A stretch of 64,000 bases of DNA from Azospirillum brasilense. GTDB taxonomy: Bacteria > Pseudomonadota > Alphaproteobacteria > Azospirillales > Azospirillaceae. Numbering within the stretch: position 1 is the first letter of the stretch; each line of letters opens with the position of its first letter. Location of the stretch: NCBI RefSeq assembly GCF_008365405.1, contig NZ_QOKV01000001.1, positions 691,333 through 755,332 on the forward strand, read 5' to 3'. The translations under genes and the position numbers were made by a program. A model generated the notes under the pieces. It searched no databases. It was not told the origin of the DNA and saw nothing but the letters and a program-made list of their open reading frames with translations. Positions 8,576-17,447 of this stretch are shown one piece after another.

Positions 8576-8911
8576 TCAGGCGACGGTGTCGTCGACCGGG
8601 CGGGTGGCCTTGGCGCGCATGTCCTTCAGGTGGTCGCCGAAGGCGCGCAGGACCGGCATGATCCGCTGCATCTGGTCCGACGTGACGTGGGCGTCGGTCT
8701 TCAGGACGATGGTCGGCGCCTCCGACATCAGGCGCTTGGCGCGCATCGGACCGACCTTGTCGTCCATGAACATGGACAGCCCCATCAGAATGCCGAGCGT
8801 CACGTCATCGGGCGCCTTGGGCAGAGCCAGCACGTCGTGCAGCTCGTTGAGGAGGGTGTAGGCGACGATGGACGTGCGTTCGATGGTGTCAACGTCGGCG
8901 GCCATGGACAT
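8576..8911 (-). CDS. Small hypothetical protein
   Basis: A 111-residue, mostly helical soluble protein of unrecognised family, with no signal peptide or membrane segment. It contains two Met-rich stretches (ILMGLSMFMDDKVGPMRAKR). The start at 8911 (MSMAADVDTIE) is preceded by AAGGA eight bases upstream, favouring it over a longer frame beginning at 8953. It is a single-gene unit followed by a terminator. Confidence 0.6.
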   Translation of the reverse strand: MSMAADVDTIERTSIVAYTLLNELHDVLALPKAPDDVTLGILMGLSMFMDDKVGPMRAKRLMSEAPTIVLKTDAHVTSDQMQRIMPVLRAFGDHLKDMRAKATRPVDDTVA

Positions 8912-9061
8912 CGGCGTAATCCTTGAGGCGCTGAAAGTGTGCGATATGGCCAAAGGTTAGCGCTCGGATCGTAACCAAACTGTTAACCATCCCTCACCCG
9001 AGTCGCCACGAGTCGCTTTTTTCGAGTCGCAATCCCCGGTCGCCGAATCAGGAGAGTCGAC

Positions 9062-10027
9062 TCATGCCTCCGCATGAGCCGACGTGCTGGTCATGGCCCG
9101 CTCCACCCGCTCGATGGCGGACATTACCGCGTCCGGGCGGGCGTGCTGCGGCATGTGCCCGGTTTCGGCCAAAAGGTGCAGCGTCGATCCGCGGACCGCG
9201 TTGTGCAGCGGCACCGCGTGGGCGTGGGGATCGACGATGCGGTCCTCCCGTCCCGCGACGACCGACATCGGGCAGCGGATCTCGGAATAGCGCGGCGCCA
9301 TCGCGGCCACGCCGGGGATCAGCGCAGCGAGTTGAGCGGCGGCCGCCTCCAACTGCGTCGGGCGCAGCAGAAGGTCGGGAGACAGCTCGTTGTAGCGGGG
9401 CGGCACGGGGTTCGGCTCGAAGATGCGGCGCATCAGCGTCGGCAGGATCAGCCGGTCCAGCGGCGGCAGGACGGTGTGGCTGAGCAGTGGCCCGGCCGCC
9501 GGAATGGCCGGCCCCATCATGGGGAGGAAGTCGAGCCGCGGGGTCGGGTGGGTAAAGGCTGACAGGATGACCAGACCGCCGACCTCCTCCGGGAAATCCA
9601 GCGCCCAGGCGAGCGCCACCGCCCCAGCCAGCGAATGGCCGACAATGATGGGGCGCTCCAGCCCCAGCTTGCGGGTGGCGGCGCGCAGCAGCGCGGCCTG
9701 GGCGGCGGGGCCGGCGTCGCGCCGCGGCGTCGCCTCGCTGTAGCCATGGCCGGGCCGGTCGAAGCAGACGCAACGCCGGTGCCGGGCCGCCTCGTCCAAA
9801 ACGCTCAGCGCCCAGTCGTCGGCGGTGGTGCCGTTGCCGTGCAGGAACACCACGGGCGGCGCTGCGCCGTCTTTCGGCCCGTGGTCGAGGTAATGCAGGC
9901 GGGCGCCGCCGACGCTCATGAAATGGCCGGTCGGCGGGTGCTCCTGCTCCGCCCGGTTGGTGCGGCGGCGGGTGTCCAGCCACAGGCCGGCCAGCAAACC
10001 GGCCGCGAGAGCCAAGCCGCCGCGCAT
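9062..10027 (-). CDS. Alpha/beta hydrolase
   Basis: A 321-residue alpha/beta-hydrolase-fold enzyme. The oxyanion-hole motif is VVFLHGNGTT (about residues 59-68), the nucleophile elbow is GHSLAG with Ser132, and the acid and histidine candidates lie in GREDRIVDPHAH and AETGHMPQH. The N-terminus (residues 1-17) is hydrophobic and could be a membrane anchor or weak signal sequence. The family includes esterases, epoxide hydrolases and lactonases; the substrate cannot be told. It is a single-gene unit divergent from the LdtR-like regulator. Confidence 0.85.
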   Translation of the reverse strand: MRGGLALAAGLLAGLWLDTRRRTNRAEQEHPPTGHFMSVGGARLHYLDHGPKDGAAPPVVFLHGNGTTADDWALSVLDEAARHRRCVCFDRPGHGYSEATPRRDAGPAAQAALLRAATRKLGLERPIIVGHSLAGAVALAWALDFPEEVGGLVILSAFTHPTPRLDFLPMMGPAIPAAGPLLSHTVLPPLDRLILPTLMRRIFEPNPVPPRYNELSPDLLLRPTQLEAAAAQLAALIPGVAAMAPRYSEIRCPMSVVAGREDRIVDPHAHAVPLHNAVRGSTLHLLAETGHMPQHARPDAVMSAIERVERAMTSTSAHAEA

Positions 10028-10219
10028 CAGCGGACCCTCCGATGGCGCGCTTGCGGCGTGTCGGGATGACGTGTGGAATGCGGCATGGTCGAGCTCCTCC
10101 GGGCTGCAGGGTCAGGGGTGCAACAGGAGGTGGACGGGGCCGTTCCGACGCGCAGGACCGCCATGTCTCAACATTGTTTCCACAAATTAAACTAAAATCT
10201 TATCATTCTTGCGACAGAA

Positions 10220-10236
10220 GGACGGGGTAACCGTCC
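10220..10236. promoter_or_regulatory. Candidate operator upstream of the MarR regulator
   Basis: GGACGG-GGTAA-CCGTCC is a perfect 6-bp inverted repeat with a 5-base spacer, 61 bases before the start of the MarR-family gene. MarR proteins commonly bind such palindromes in their own promoter region. No experimental motif is known to me for this protein. Confidence 0.35.
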
Positions 10237-10297
10237 ACCGTTCGGAATTGGATCGACGTCATACCATGATGGTTTTTTCCAAAGCGGGAGTATCGCG

Positions 10298-10843
10298 ATG
10301 AGCGCCGCCGCCAAGCAGCAGCCGACCCCAGCCGTGCCGGAGAGAGCCACGCCGGACAGCGCCGCCCCGGCGGGCGCGTCGCTGCCCGCCGTCTACACCG
10401 ACCTCGGCCGCATCATCGAGAGCATGACCCGGCGCTTCCTGGACGTGCTGCGGATGGAGCTGGCGCGGATCGGGATCGACGACCTCAGCCCCGGTCAGGC
10501 CCTGATGCTGATCAACATCGGCGGCGAGGAGCTGTCGGTGCGCGACCTGCTGGAGCGCGGCTACTATCTCGGCTCCAACGCCTCCTACAACCTGAAGCAT
10601 CTGGTGGAGGCCGGCTATGTCGACCGCTCCGCCTCGCAGCGCGACCGGCGTACGGCGCGGCTGCGGCTGTCCGAACGCGGCCTGAAGCTGTGCGAGGCGC
10701 TGCGCGGGCTGGAGGCCGTGCGGGGCGAGGCGCTGATCCGCAGCGACGAGGAAGCCGCCGATCTGGAGACGACATACCGCACGTTGCGCCGTTTGGAACG
10801 GGCGTGGAGCGACCTGATCCGCTACGATACGCCGGAGTATTGA
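10298..10843 (+). CDS. MarR-family regulator, LdtR-like
   Basis: A 181-residue winged-helix regulator. A flexible Pro/Ala-rich lead (1-30) precedes the MarR domain. The block ESMTRRFLDVLRMELARIGI, SPGQALMLINIGGEELSVRD and GYYLGSNASYNLKHLVEAGY is the hallmark of the alphaproteobacterial LdtR type, first described as regulating an L,D-transpeptidase and stress tolerance in Liberibacter. The basic wing (SQRDRRTARLRLSERG) follows. Its target here is unknown; no L,D-transpeptidase lies in the window. It is separated from the next gene by 31 bases and could be co-transcribed with it. Confidence 0.85.
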   Translation: MSAAAKQQPTPAVPERATPDSAAPAGASLPAVYTDLGRIIESMTRRFLDVLRMELARIGIDDLSPGQALMLINIGGEELSVRDLLERGYYLGSNASYNLKHLVEAGYVDRSASQRDRRTARLRLSERGLKLCEALRGLEAVRGEALIRSDEEAADLETTYRTLRRLERAWSDLIRYDTPEY

Positions 10844-10874
10844 TCCCGAGCGTCCGTTCCGGAAGACCCAGCGC

Positions 10875-12044
10875 ATGTCAAAGCGGTCCCTGAGCCAGAA
10901 GGATGTCGAGCGCCTGCTGGCCGCACCCGACGCCCAGGCGCGCATCGACACCATGACCCATCTGGTGCGCGACCTGGAGGCGGGGGACCTCGCCGAGGCG
11001 GAACGGGCGCTGGCCATGGACATCCTGCAACGCTTCGCCGCCGACGCGGTGACCGCCGTGCGCGAGGCGGTGGCGTGGCAGATCCACAACTCCTCCCTGC
11101 TGACGGAGGGGCTGGCGGAGAAGCTGGCCCGCGACGTCGACCGGGTGGCCTTCCCCATCCTCCGCCACGCGGAGAAGCTGAGCGAAGGCTTGCTCCTGGA
11201 CATCCTGCGCGAACGGCGCCCGGCGAAGGAGCTGGCCATCGCCGGGCGCCGCTCCGTCTCGCCCGCGGTGTCCGACGCGCTGGTGCGCAACGGCAACGTC
11301 ATCGTCATCACCGAGCTTCTGCGCAACCGTGGAGCGGTCATCCCGGAACCGTCCCTGCACAGCGTGCTCGACCGCTGGGGCGGCGTCGCCACGGTGAACG
11401 AGGCGATGGCGGCGCGCCCCGATCTGTCGGCGGCGGTGGTCGAAAAGCTGATCCTCTTCGTGTCGGAGGAGATCCGCAACCGGCTGATCCGCACCCACCG
11501 GCTCAACCCCCGCCTGATCGGCATCCTGGTGGAGCGGGCGCGGGAGGCGGTGACCCTGCTCCTGCTGAAGCCGCTGACCCCGCGGGAGGCGGACGTGGAG
11601 CTTCTCGCCCGCCACCTGCTGATCCGTGGGAGGCTGTCGGCGCCGCTGCTCTTCCGCGCGCTGTGCGCCGGGGAGATCGCGCTGTTCGACGCCGGCATGG
11701 CGGTGCGCGCCAACCTGCCGCCGGAGAACGCCCGTCAGCTCGCCTGGGACGGCGGGCCGCACGCGCTGAAGGGGCTGTTTGCCAAGGCGGGCCTGTCCTT
11801 CACCCTGCTGAAGCCCTTCCGCGTCGCCATCGCGGTGGCGAAGGCGCTGGACTACCGCGGCGGCGACGAGGGACGCGAGCGCTTCCAGACGGAGGCCATC
11901 GCCACCCTGTTCGACGCCTGCGGCAACAGCCAGGACCGGGAGATCGACGACTTGCTGCTGCAACTGTTCGACCAGACCTCGGCGGAGGTGATCGAAAAAG
12001 CGCTGGAGCAGGCGGGGATGCCCTTCTCTCCACTGAGCAACTGA
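10875..12044 (+). CDS. DUF2336 domain protein
   Basis: A 389-residue soluble protein of the DUF2336 family, an all-helical HEAT-like repeat protein largely restricted to alphaproteobacteria and of unproven function. Recognisable blocks are ERLLAAPDAQARIDTM near the N-terminus, AVREAVAWQIHNSS, GRRSVSPAVSDALVRNGN and LIRTHRLNPRLIGILVERAR. Its stop codon and that of the convergent channel gene are separated by one base, so transcription must end inside the opposing gene. A GCTGAAG/CTTCAGC hairpin lies at 12052-12070. Confidence 0.82.
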   Translation: MSKRSLSQKDVERLLAAPDAQARIDTMTHLVRDLEAGDLAEAERALAMDILQRFAADAVTAVREAVAWQIHNSSLLTEGLAEKLARDVDRVAFPILRHAEKLSEGLLLDILRERRPAKELAIAGRRSVSPAVSDALVRNGNVIVITELLRNRGAVIPEPSLHSVLDRWGGVATVNEAMAARPDLSAAVVEKLILFVSEEIRNRLIRTHRLNPRLIGILVERAREAVTLLLLKPLTPREADVELLARHLLIRGRLSAPLLFRALCAGEIALFDAGMAVRANLPPENARQLAWDGGPHALKGLFAKAGLSFTLLKPFRVAIAVAKALDYRGGDEGRERFQTEAIATLFDACGNSQDREIDDLLLQLFDQTSAEVIEKALEQAGMPFSPLSN

Positions 12045-12045
12045 G

Positions 12046-13512
12046 TCACAAGCTGAAGAACGTCTTCAGCCGGGCCAATAGGTCATGCTCGGTCGTCGTC
12101 TGGGGCACGGCGGCGGGGGCGCTGGCGCGGCGGTGGGCGTCGTTGCGGCGCTGGCGCAGGCCCATCAGGTCGGCCAGCCGGGCGGCCAGCTCCGGACGGC
12201 GGCGCAAGACGGGGTCGAGCGCCCCCTTGTCCAGCTCGTAGACCACGGCGTCGGTGTTGGCGATCACCGACGCGCTGCGCGGCTGGCCGGTCAGCAGCGA
12301 CATCTCCCCGAACACGTCGCCCGGCCCCATGTGGTCGAGCAGAAGCGTCCGCCCCCCGAAGGCCCCGCGCACGTCCAGCGCGCCTTCGGCCACCAGAAAG
12401 AGGGACGTCCCCGTCTCGTCCTGGCGGACCACCGCTTCCCCGGCGGCGACGTGGCGCAGGTGCATGCCGGAGGCCAGTTCGTCGATCTCCTCAGGGCGGA
12501 AGGCGGCGAACAGGTCCACATGGGACAGCAGGTCCCGCCCCAGCCCCAGCGCCGAACAGGGCGGCGGGCGGTTGCTGCGGCGGCGCATTTCCTGCTTGGG
12601 GGTGGCCGGCTCCAGCCCGGCGCGGGCCAGATGCTCCAGGATGGTGGTCGCCACGGCGTCGCGGGTCGCGGCCAGCCGGGAATAGTCCGCCACCCAGAAG
12701 CGCGCCTGATAGGTGACGCCGTTGAGCGTGATCGAGTCCACCACCACGTCGGGCCGCGGCTCGGTGGGGACGGCGTCGCAGCAGACGATGGCCGACAGGA
12801 TGATCCGCTTGGCGCGGGCCACCGGCACCTCGGCGTCGAGGGTCACCGGCACGCCGGCGCGGAAGCCGCTGCCGGGCTGGCTGTAGTTGGTGATGCGGTT
12901 GCCCGCGGCCAGCCCGTTCGGCACCACCAGCGCCGTGCCGTCCAGCGTGACCAGCCGGGTGGCCCGCCAGTTGATCTCGTCCACCCGCCCGGTGACGCCG
13001 GGGGTCAGCTCCACCCAGTCACCGATGCGGTAGGGATGCTCGACGTTGAGCGCGATGCCGGAGAAGATGTCGGCGATCATGTTGCGCAGCGCGAAGCCCA
13101 GCACCGCGATCACCACGCCGGAGGTGGCGACCAGCCCGGTCACCGGCTGCCCGAGCACGAAGGCCAGGATGCCCAGCACCGCCAGCCCGTAGAGCAGAGC
13201 GCGCAGCAGATCGGTCAGCAGGCGGGGCATCGGCGTGGCGCGGGGGTGGCTCGCCACCACGAGGTCGATGACCCGCGACCCCAGCCACGCCGCCCCCAGC
13301 CACGCCACCACGGCGAACAGCGAGGCCAGCGCGTCCGCCACCATGACGCCGGCGATTGGGGTGATGTGGCCGGACAGCCAGGGCCGGTGCCCCGCCGCTC
13401 CCGCCGCCCCGAGTGTCAGCAGCGCAGGTGCCAGCAGGTGGCGGAAGCCGAGGCGCGGCGGCGCGCCGGTGGGGCCGACGGGAAGCGGGGCGAGGCGGGA
13501 TGAATCGGGCAT
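12046..13512 (-). CDS. MscS-type channel with cyclic-nucleotide-binding domain
   Basis: A 488-residue inner-membrane protein. Hydrophobic segments lie at about 23-40, 50-75 and 100-150; the last (VATSGVVIAVLGFALRNMIA) matches the pore-lining helix of MscS. The MscS beta domain follows (NVEHPYRIGDWVELTPGV). The C-terminal third (about 330-450) is a cNMP-binding domain with the phosphate-binding cassette FGEMSLLTGQPRSAS. MscS plus cNMP-binding proteins are known as bCNG channels, gated by cyclic nucleotides and largely insensitive to tension. A nucleotide cyclase gene lies 6 kb away, making a functional link plausible but unproven. Confidence 0.9.
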   Translation of the reverse strand: MPDSSRLAPLPVGPTGAPPRLGFRHLLAPALLTLGAAGAAGHRPWLSGHITPIAGVMVADALASLFAVVAWLGAAWLGSRVIDLVVASHPRATPMPRLLTDLLRALLYGLAVLGILAFVLGQPVTGLVATSGVVIAVLGFALRNMIADIFSGIALNVEHPYRIGDWVELTPGVTGRVDEINWRATRLVTLDGTALVVPNGLAAGNRITNYSQPGSGFRAGVPVTLDAEVPVARAKRIILSAIVCCDAVPTEPRPDVVVDSITLNGVTYQARFWVADYSRLAATRDAVATTILEHLARAGLEPATPKQEMRRRSNRPPPCSALGLGRDLLSHVDLFAAFRPEEIDELASGMHLRHVAAGEAVVRQDETGTSLFLVAEGALDVRGAFGGRTLLLDHMGPGDVFGEMSLLTGQPRSASVIANTDAVVYELDKGALDPVLRRRPELAARLADLMGLRQRRNDAHRRASAPAAVPQTTTEHDLLARLKTFFSL

Positions 13513-13757
13513 GCGGAACCGGCAACCTCCTGCCCCGTGACCTTCGCACCGCGGGCGAAACCGTCAAGCCCAAAATAGGAATAGGCGAAGCGGCCCCCGT
13601 CTTCGCGCAAAGTGGGGTGGTTGGGGATCGTCTTCGCTCCTTAATATTCGGAGGGTGGGGAGAGAAAGGATAAGGGCCGAAAAACCGCGAACATTGTCCG
13701 CTCACCAAGCATAAGATTGAAACTCCCAAAGAGACGAGCCAGAAGAGCGAGGTGTCC

Positions 13758-14207
13758 ATGCCTCATGCCGCCATGATCGTGGCGGCCGCGCTGTTCCTGT
13801 TGCCGGGCGCGGCGTCGGCCCAAAACGCCAATTCCCAAAGCACAAATGGGCGTGAGAAGGCTCCGGAGGGTGCCCGCGCCTACATCATGTGGCCGTCCAA
13901 CGGCACCACCATCTCCGGCGGAAAGCTGTGGGTCCGCATGGGCTTGCAGAACATGGGCATCGCCCCGGCGGGCATCCGCAAGGAGGACACCGGGCACCAC
14001 CATCTGCTGGTGGACACCGATCTCTCCACCTACGACGAGCCGATCCCCAACACCAAGCAGTCGCTGCATTTCGGCGGTGGCCAGACGGAGGTGCGGCTGG
14101 AGCTGCCGCCGGGCCGACACACGCTCCAGATGATCCTGGGCGACGCGGACCATGTGCCGCACGACCCGCCGATCATGTCGCAGAAGATCACCATCATCGT
14201 CCCTTAA
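13758..14207 (+). CDS. Secreted DUF4399 protein, first copy
   Basis: An exported protein of about 149 residues with a signal peptide (to about residue 22, GAASAQ) and one DUF4399 domain. The signature TGHHHLLVD, the YDEPIPNT/LHFGGGQTE block, LPPGRHTLQMILGDADHVPHDPP and the C-terminal KITIIV are all present. DUF4399 proteins are small periplasmic beta-sandwich proteins of unknown role; the clustered histidines suggest metal binding. The ATG at 13758 has GAGG five bases upstream; a GTG two codons earlier is an alternative. It is the first of two tandem paralogues, 24 bases apart, heading the envelope cluster. Confidence 0.85.
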   Translation: MPHAAMIVAAALFLLPGAASAQNANSQSTNGREKAPEGARAYIMWPSNGTTISGGKLWVRMGLQNMGIAPAGIRKEDTGHHHLLVDTDLSTYDEPIPNTKQSLHFGGGQTEVRLELPPGRHTLQMILGDADHVPHDPPIMSQKITIIVP

Positions 14208-14231
14208 CGAGAGCATGACAGGGAGGAAGTC

Positions 14232-14810
14232 ATGATGCGCACCGCCGCCGTCCCGGTCCTTCTGGCCGTCCTGCTCGCCGCCGGGCCGGTCGCCGCGCAG
14301 TCGTCGCCGGAAGCCGACCCGCTCGACAAGCCGCTGTCCGACACCACCAACACGCCGCAGCCGGCCAGCCCTGGGCACGAGCATGAGAGCACGCCCTCCA
14401 CCTCCGATGCGGCGAAGTCCGGGCGGACGGCGTCGCCGAAGGACGCCTATATCTACGTCGGCTGGCCCAACGACGGCGAGGTGGTGAGGGGCCGCTTCAA
14501 GGTGTGGTTCGGGCTGCGCAACTTCGGCGTCGCCCCGGCGGGCGTGCGAAAGGACAACACCGGACACCATCATCTGCTGGTGGACGCCGACCTGCCGCCG
14601 ATGGACGAGCCGATCCCCAACAACCGCAACCACATCCATTTCGGCAAGGGCCAGACGGAAACCTACCTGGAGTTGCCGCCGGGGCGGCACACGCTCCAGC
14701 TTCTGATGGGCGACGCGGAGCACATACCGCACGACCCGCCGGTCCTGTCCAAGAAGATCACCATCACCGTGCGTCCGGGCGGCGACAGCACGCGCGTGTC
14801 GGTCCGTTGA
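14232..14810 (+). CDS. Secreted DUF4399 protein, second copy
   Basis: A 192-residue paralogue of the preceding gene. It has a signal peptide (to about residue 22, VAAQS) and a Pro/Ser/Thr-rich linker (23-70) that the first copy largely lacks. Its DUF4399 domain carries the same TGHHHLLVD and LPPGRHTLQLLMGDAEH blocks. The ordered matches over the whole domain point to tandem duplication and divergence; the linker may tether the domain away from the membrane. GGAGGAAGTC precedes the start. It is probably co-transcribed with both neighbours (24-base and 45-base gaps). Confidence 0.85.
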   Translation: MMRTAAVPVLLAVLLAAGPVAAQSSPEADPLDKPLSDTTNTPQPASPGHEHESTPSTSDAAKSGRTASPKDAYIYVGWPNDGEVVRGRFKVWFGLRNFGVAPAGVRKDNTGHHHLLVDADLPPMDEPIPNNRNHIHFGKGQTETYLELPPGRHTLQLLMGDAEHIPHDPPVLSKKITITVRPGGDSTRVSVR

Positions 14811-14855
14811 TCTGGCCCGCTGATCCAGTCCGCTGAACGTCCAGGGAGTGAGGCC

Positions 14856-16436
14856 ATGGGATTTGAGGCCGTGGGATTGGTTCGGCGCACCGGTTTCGAG
14901 AGAGTGGCGGCTGCCGCGGCGCTCCTGCTGCTGGGGGCCTGCGTCACCTCGGGCGAACAGGCGACCGTGGTCCAGAAGCCGAAGACCCCGCCCGTGCGCA
15001 CCGTGTCCAACTTCAGCGAGGCGCTGCGCTGCATGGACACGCTGATGTGGAACCATGGCAAGCGCGACATCTTCATCACCTCCAACGGCATTCCCGACGC
15101 CACGGGCCGGGTGGCCGGCGGCACCAAGGAGATGCTGATCACCGCCGTGTCGCGCATGTCCGAGCGGTCGAACGCCTTCCGCTTCGTCGATTTCGAACCG
15201 ACGCTGGACGACGTGAACGCGCTCTACTGGATGATCGGGGTGCAGCCGAACTTCCGCGCGCCGTCCTACTACGTGCGCGGCGCCATCACCCAGCTCGACG
15301 ACAATGTGGTGAGCGAGGCGGCCAGCGCCGGCATCTCCCTGCCGACCTTCGACCTCGGCATCTCCGCCGATCAGGTGATGTCGGTGATCTCCGTGGACCT
15401 GAACATCGGGGAACTGGCGACGCGCCAGATTATCCCCGGCCTGTCGGCCAGCAATTCGCTCGCCATCATCTCGTCGGGCAAGGGGGCGGACGCCGGGGCG
15501 GTGATCGGCAAGGCCGGCCTGTCCTTCAACGTCTCGCTCAACAAGTCCGAGGGGCTGCATCAGGCGGTGCGCACGCTGATCGAACTCAGCACGATCGAGG
15601 TGCTGGGCAAGATGACCCGCACCCCCTACTGGCAATGCCTGGGCATCGACCAGACCAACCCGGCCTTCGCCGGGCAGGCGCGCGACTGGTTCGACGGCAT
15701 GGCGCCCTCGCAGCGCGTCGCCTACGTCCAGCGCGTCCTGCTGGCCGAGGGCTATTACGACGGATCGGACAGCGGCCAGCTCGACGAGCGCACCCGCGAC
15801 GCGATTTCCCGCTATCAGGCGGACAACGACCTGATCGCCACGGGGCGCATCGACTTCGACCTCTATCAGCGCATGCTCGCCCAGCCCAGCGGCCAAAGGG
15901 GGCCGGGGGCGCCGCGCCTGCAATCGGTGTCGAACGCGGGCGGGGAGGGGCTGCCCCGCGCCACCCCGGCGCCGGCCGGAGCGCCGCCCGATCTGGTCCT
16001 CAGCTCCGACCGCGGGCCGCAGCCGCGCTACCGCGCCGGGGAGGCCCTGGTGGTCAAGGTGCAGCCGACGGCCAACGGCTTCGTCTATTGCTACTACCAG
16101 GACGCCGCCGGATCGGTGGCCCGCATCTTCCCCAACCGCTTCCAGCCCGACAGCTTCGTCCAGGCCAACCAGCAGGTCGAGGTCCCGCCGGGGGCGCAGA
16201 AGCCCTTCAACCTGCGCATGGACCGTCCCGGCGCCTCCGAGACCATCGCCTGCGTCGTCTCGCCCGACGAACTCGGGACCCGCATCGCCGACCGCTACAA
16301 AACCGAGGACCTTCAGCCCATCCCCGGCGCGACGCTGGAGGATGTGGTGGGCGCCTACGGCAGCATCCAGGGGACCAACGTGCGCAGCCGGCAGATGGCC
16401 GTGCAGGTTCTGCCCGCCGTGTCGGCTCAAAGATAG
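14856..16436 (+). CDS. CsgG-like lipoprotein with peptidoglycan-binding and DUF4384 domains
   Basis: A 526-residue protein with an unusual order of parts. A lipoprotein signal ends at LLLLGAC (Cys about residue 29). Residues 45-270 resemble the CsgG/HfaB family, outer-membrane lipoproteins that form secretion channels for curli or anchor holdfast. Residues about 288-345 are a peptidoglycan-binding-1 repeat (VQRVLLAEGYYDG, RDAISRYQADNDL). Residues about 375-470 are DUF4384 (RYRAGEALVVKVQP, GFVYCYYQDAAGSVARIFPN). The parts suggest an outer-membrane protein gripping the cell wall and presenting a DUF4384 module. No curli subunit is nearby. Which face each domain occupies cannot be read from sequence. 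Confidence 0.8.
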   Translation: MGFEAVGLVRRTGFERVAAAAALLLLGACVTSGEQATVVQKPKTPPVRTVSNFSEALRCMDTLMWNHGKRDIFITSNGIPDATGRVAGGTKEMLITAVSRMSERSNAFRFVDFEPTLDDVNALYWMIGVQPNFRAPSYYVRGAITQLDDNVVSEAASAGISLPTFDLGISADQVMSVISVDLNIGELATRQIIPGLSASNSLAIISSGKGADAGAVIGKAGLSFNVSLNKSEGLHQAVRTLIELSTIEVLGKMTRTPYWQCLGIDQTNPAFAGQARDWFDGMAPSQRVAYVQRVLLAEGYYDGSDSGQLDERTRDAISRYQADNDLIATGRIDFDLYQRMLAQPSGQRGPGAPRLQSVSNAGGEGLPRATPAPAGAPPDLVLSSDRGPQPRYRAGEALVVKVQPTANGFVYCYYQDAAGSVARIFPNRFQPDSFVQANQQVEVPPGAQKPFNLRMDRPGASETIACVVSPDELGTRIADRYKTEDLQPIPGATLEDVVGAYGSIQGTNVRSRQMAVQVLPAVSAQR

Positions 16437-16538
16437 GAATTGTGGGTCGGCTCACAGCGCGGGGGTGGGAACGGGGGTAAAGAAGGGAGCAGCCGAACAC
16501 CACGCCAGATCATGGCGCCGAATCATGGGAGACCAGCG

Positions 16539-17423
16539 ATGCCGCGACCGACCTCCAAGACCAGCGCCCGACGGCTGAACGGCGTGGCGCTTCCCGCTCT
16601 GGCCCTGCCGATGATCGCCCTGGCCTGCATGGCGGTTCCCGCGCGGGCGCAGACCGTCGAGGGCTCCGGCGGCAACCGGGTCATGATGTTCGAGCGCCCG
16701 CCGACCGTGGACGAGCTGCGCGAGGCGGTGAAGCCCGGCCCGGCGCCGACGGACGGCAGCGAGCAGCCGAAGATCCGCACCCGCAGCATCGAGATCATCG
16801 GCGGCGGCATGAACAGCGCCAACCGCCCGCGCCCGACCGACAGTGTGAACTATGGCGCGCCCGCCCAGCAGCAGGCGACCCCGCAGCCGAGCTATAGCCC
16901 GCCGACCTACAACTCGCCGACCGCCCCGGTGGCGCAGCCGGAGCCGGCGCCCCAGCCCAAGCCCAAGCGCGCGCCGGTTCAGGAGGCCGCGGCCCCGCCC
17001 GTCGCCCCGCCGCCGGCCGCGCCGCGCCGTTCCAACGGTGTGCAGCCGGCCACCCTCTCCGCGCCGGAGAGCCCGGCGGAAACCCGTCCGACCAACGGCT
17101 TCGGCTTCCGCATCAACTTCGCCTTCAACTCCGCCGACGTCCCGAAGGAGTTCTATTCCTACGTCGACGCCGTCGGTGGGCTGATGTCGCAGGACCCGCA
17201 GCTCCGCCTCGTCATCGAGGGGCACACCGACGCCGTGGGAAGTGAGCAATACAACCTCGCCCTCTCCGAGCGCCGGGCCGTGTCGGTGGGCGAGTATCTG
17301 GTGCGCGTCCATCACATCGAGCCGCAGCGCATCGCCATCGCCGGCCTCGGCAAGAGCCAGCCGCTGACCCCCGACCCGACCGACAGCCGCAACCGGCGCG
17401 TCGAGTTCCGGCCCATCCAGTGA
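16539..17423 (+). CDS. OmpA-family protein with proline-rich linker
   Basis: A 294-residue exported protein. The signal peptide covers about residues 1-38 (ending VPARAQ). A Pro/Gln/Ala-rich linker spans about 90-175. An OmpA C-terminal peptidoglycan-binding domain lies at about 188-294, with EGHTDAVGSEQYNLALSERR and the terminal SRNRRVEFRPI. There is no beta-barrel, so it is periplasmic or anchored through partners and binds peptidoglycan. The start at 16539 has GGGAGA eight bases upstream; a longer in-frame reading from 16440 lacks both ribosome site and signal. It sits between the CsgG-like lipoprotein and a small secreted protein in one direction. Confidence 0.88.
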   Translation: MPRPTSKTSARRLNGVALPALALPMIALACMAVPARAQTVEGSGGNRVMMFERPPTVDELREAVKPGPAPTDGSEQPKIRTRSIEIIGGGMNSANRPRPTDSVNYGAPAQQQATPQPSYSPPTYNSPTAPVAQPEPAPQPKPKRAPVQEAAAPPVAPPPAAPRRSNGVQPATLSAPESPAETRPTNGFGFRINFAFNSADVPKEFYSYVDAVGGLMSQDPQLRLVIEGHTDAVGSEQYNLALSERRAVSVGEYLVRVHHIEPQRIAIAGLGKSQPLTPDPTDSRNRRVEFRPIQ

Positions 17424-17447
17424 TCGAGAGGGAAGGGAGGGCGCGCC

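Noticed and set aside
12042..12048. Possible read-through or fusion of the DUF2336 and channel genes
   Set aside because: The genes are on opposite strands; their stop codons are merely one base apart.
13641..16430. Very long open frame on the minus strand opposite the DUF4399 and CsgG-like genes
   Set aside because: Its composition is low-complexity (His/Arg/Gly/Val-rich) as expected for the antisense of GC-rich coding DNA, and the plus-strand genes have clear domains and ribosome sites.
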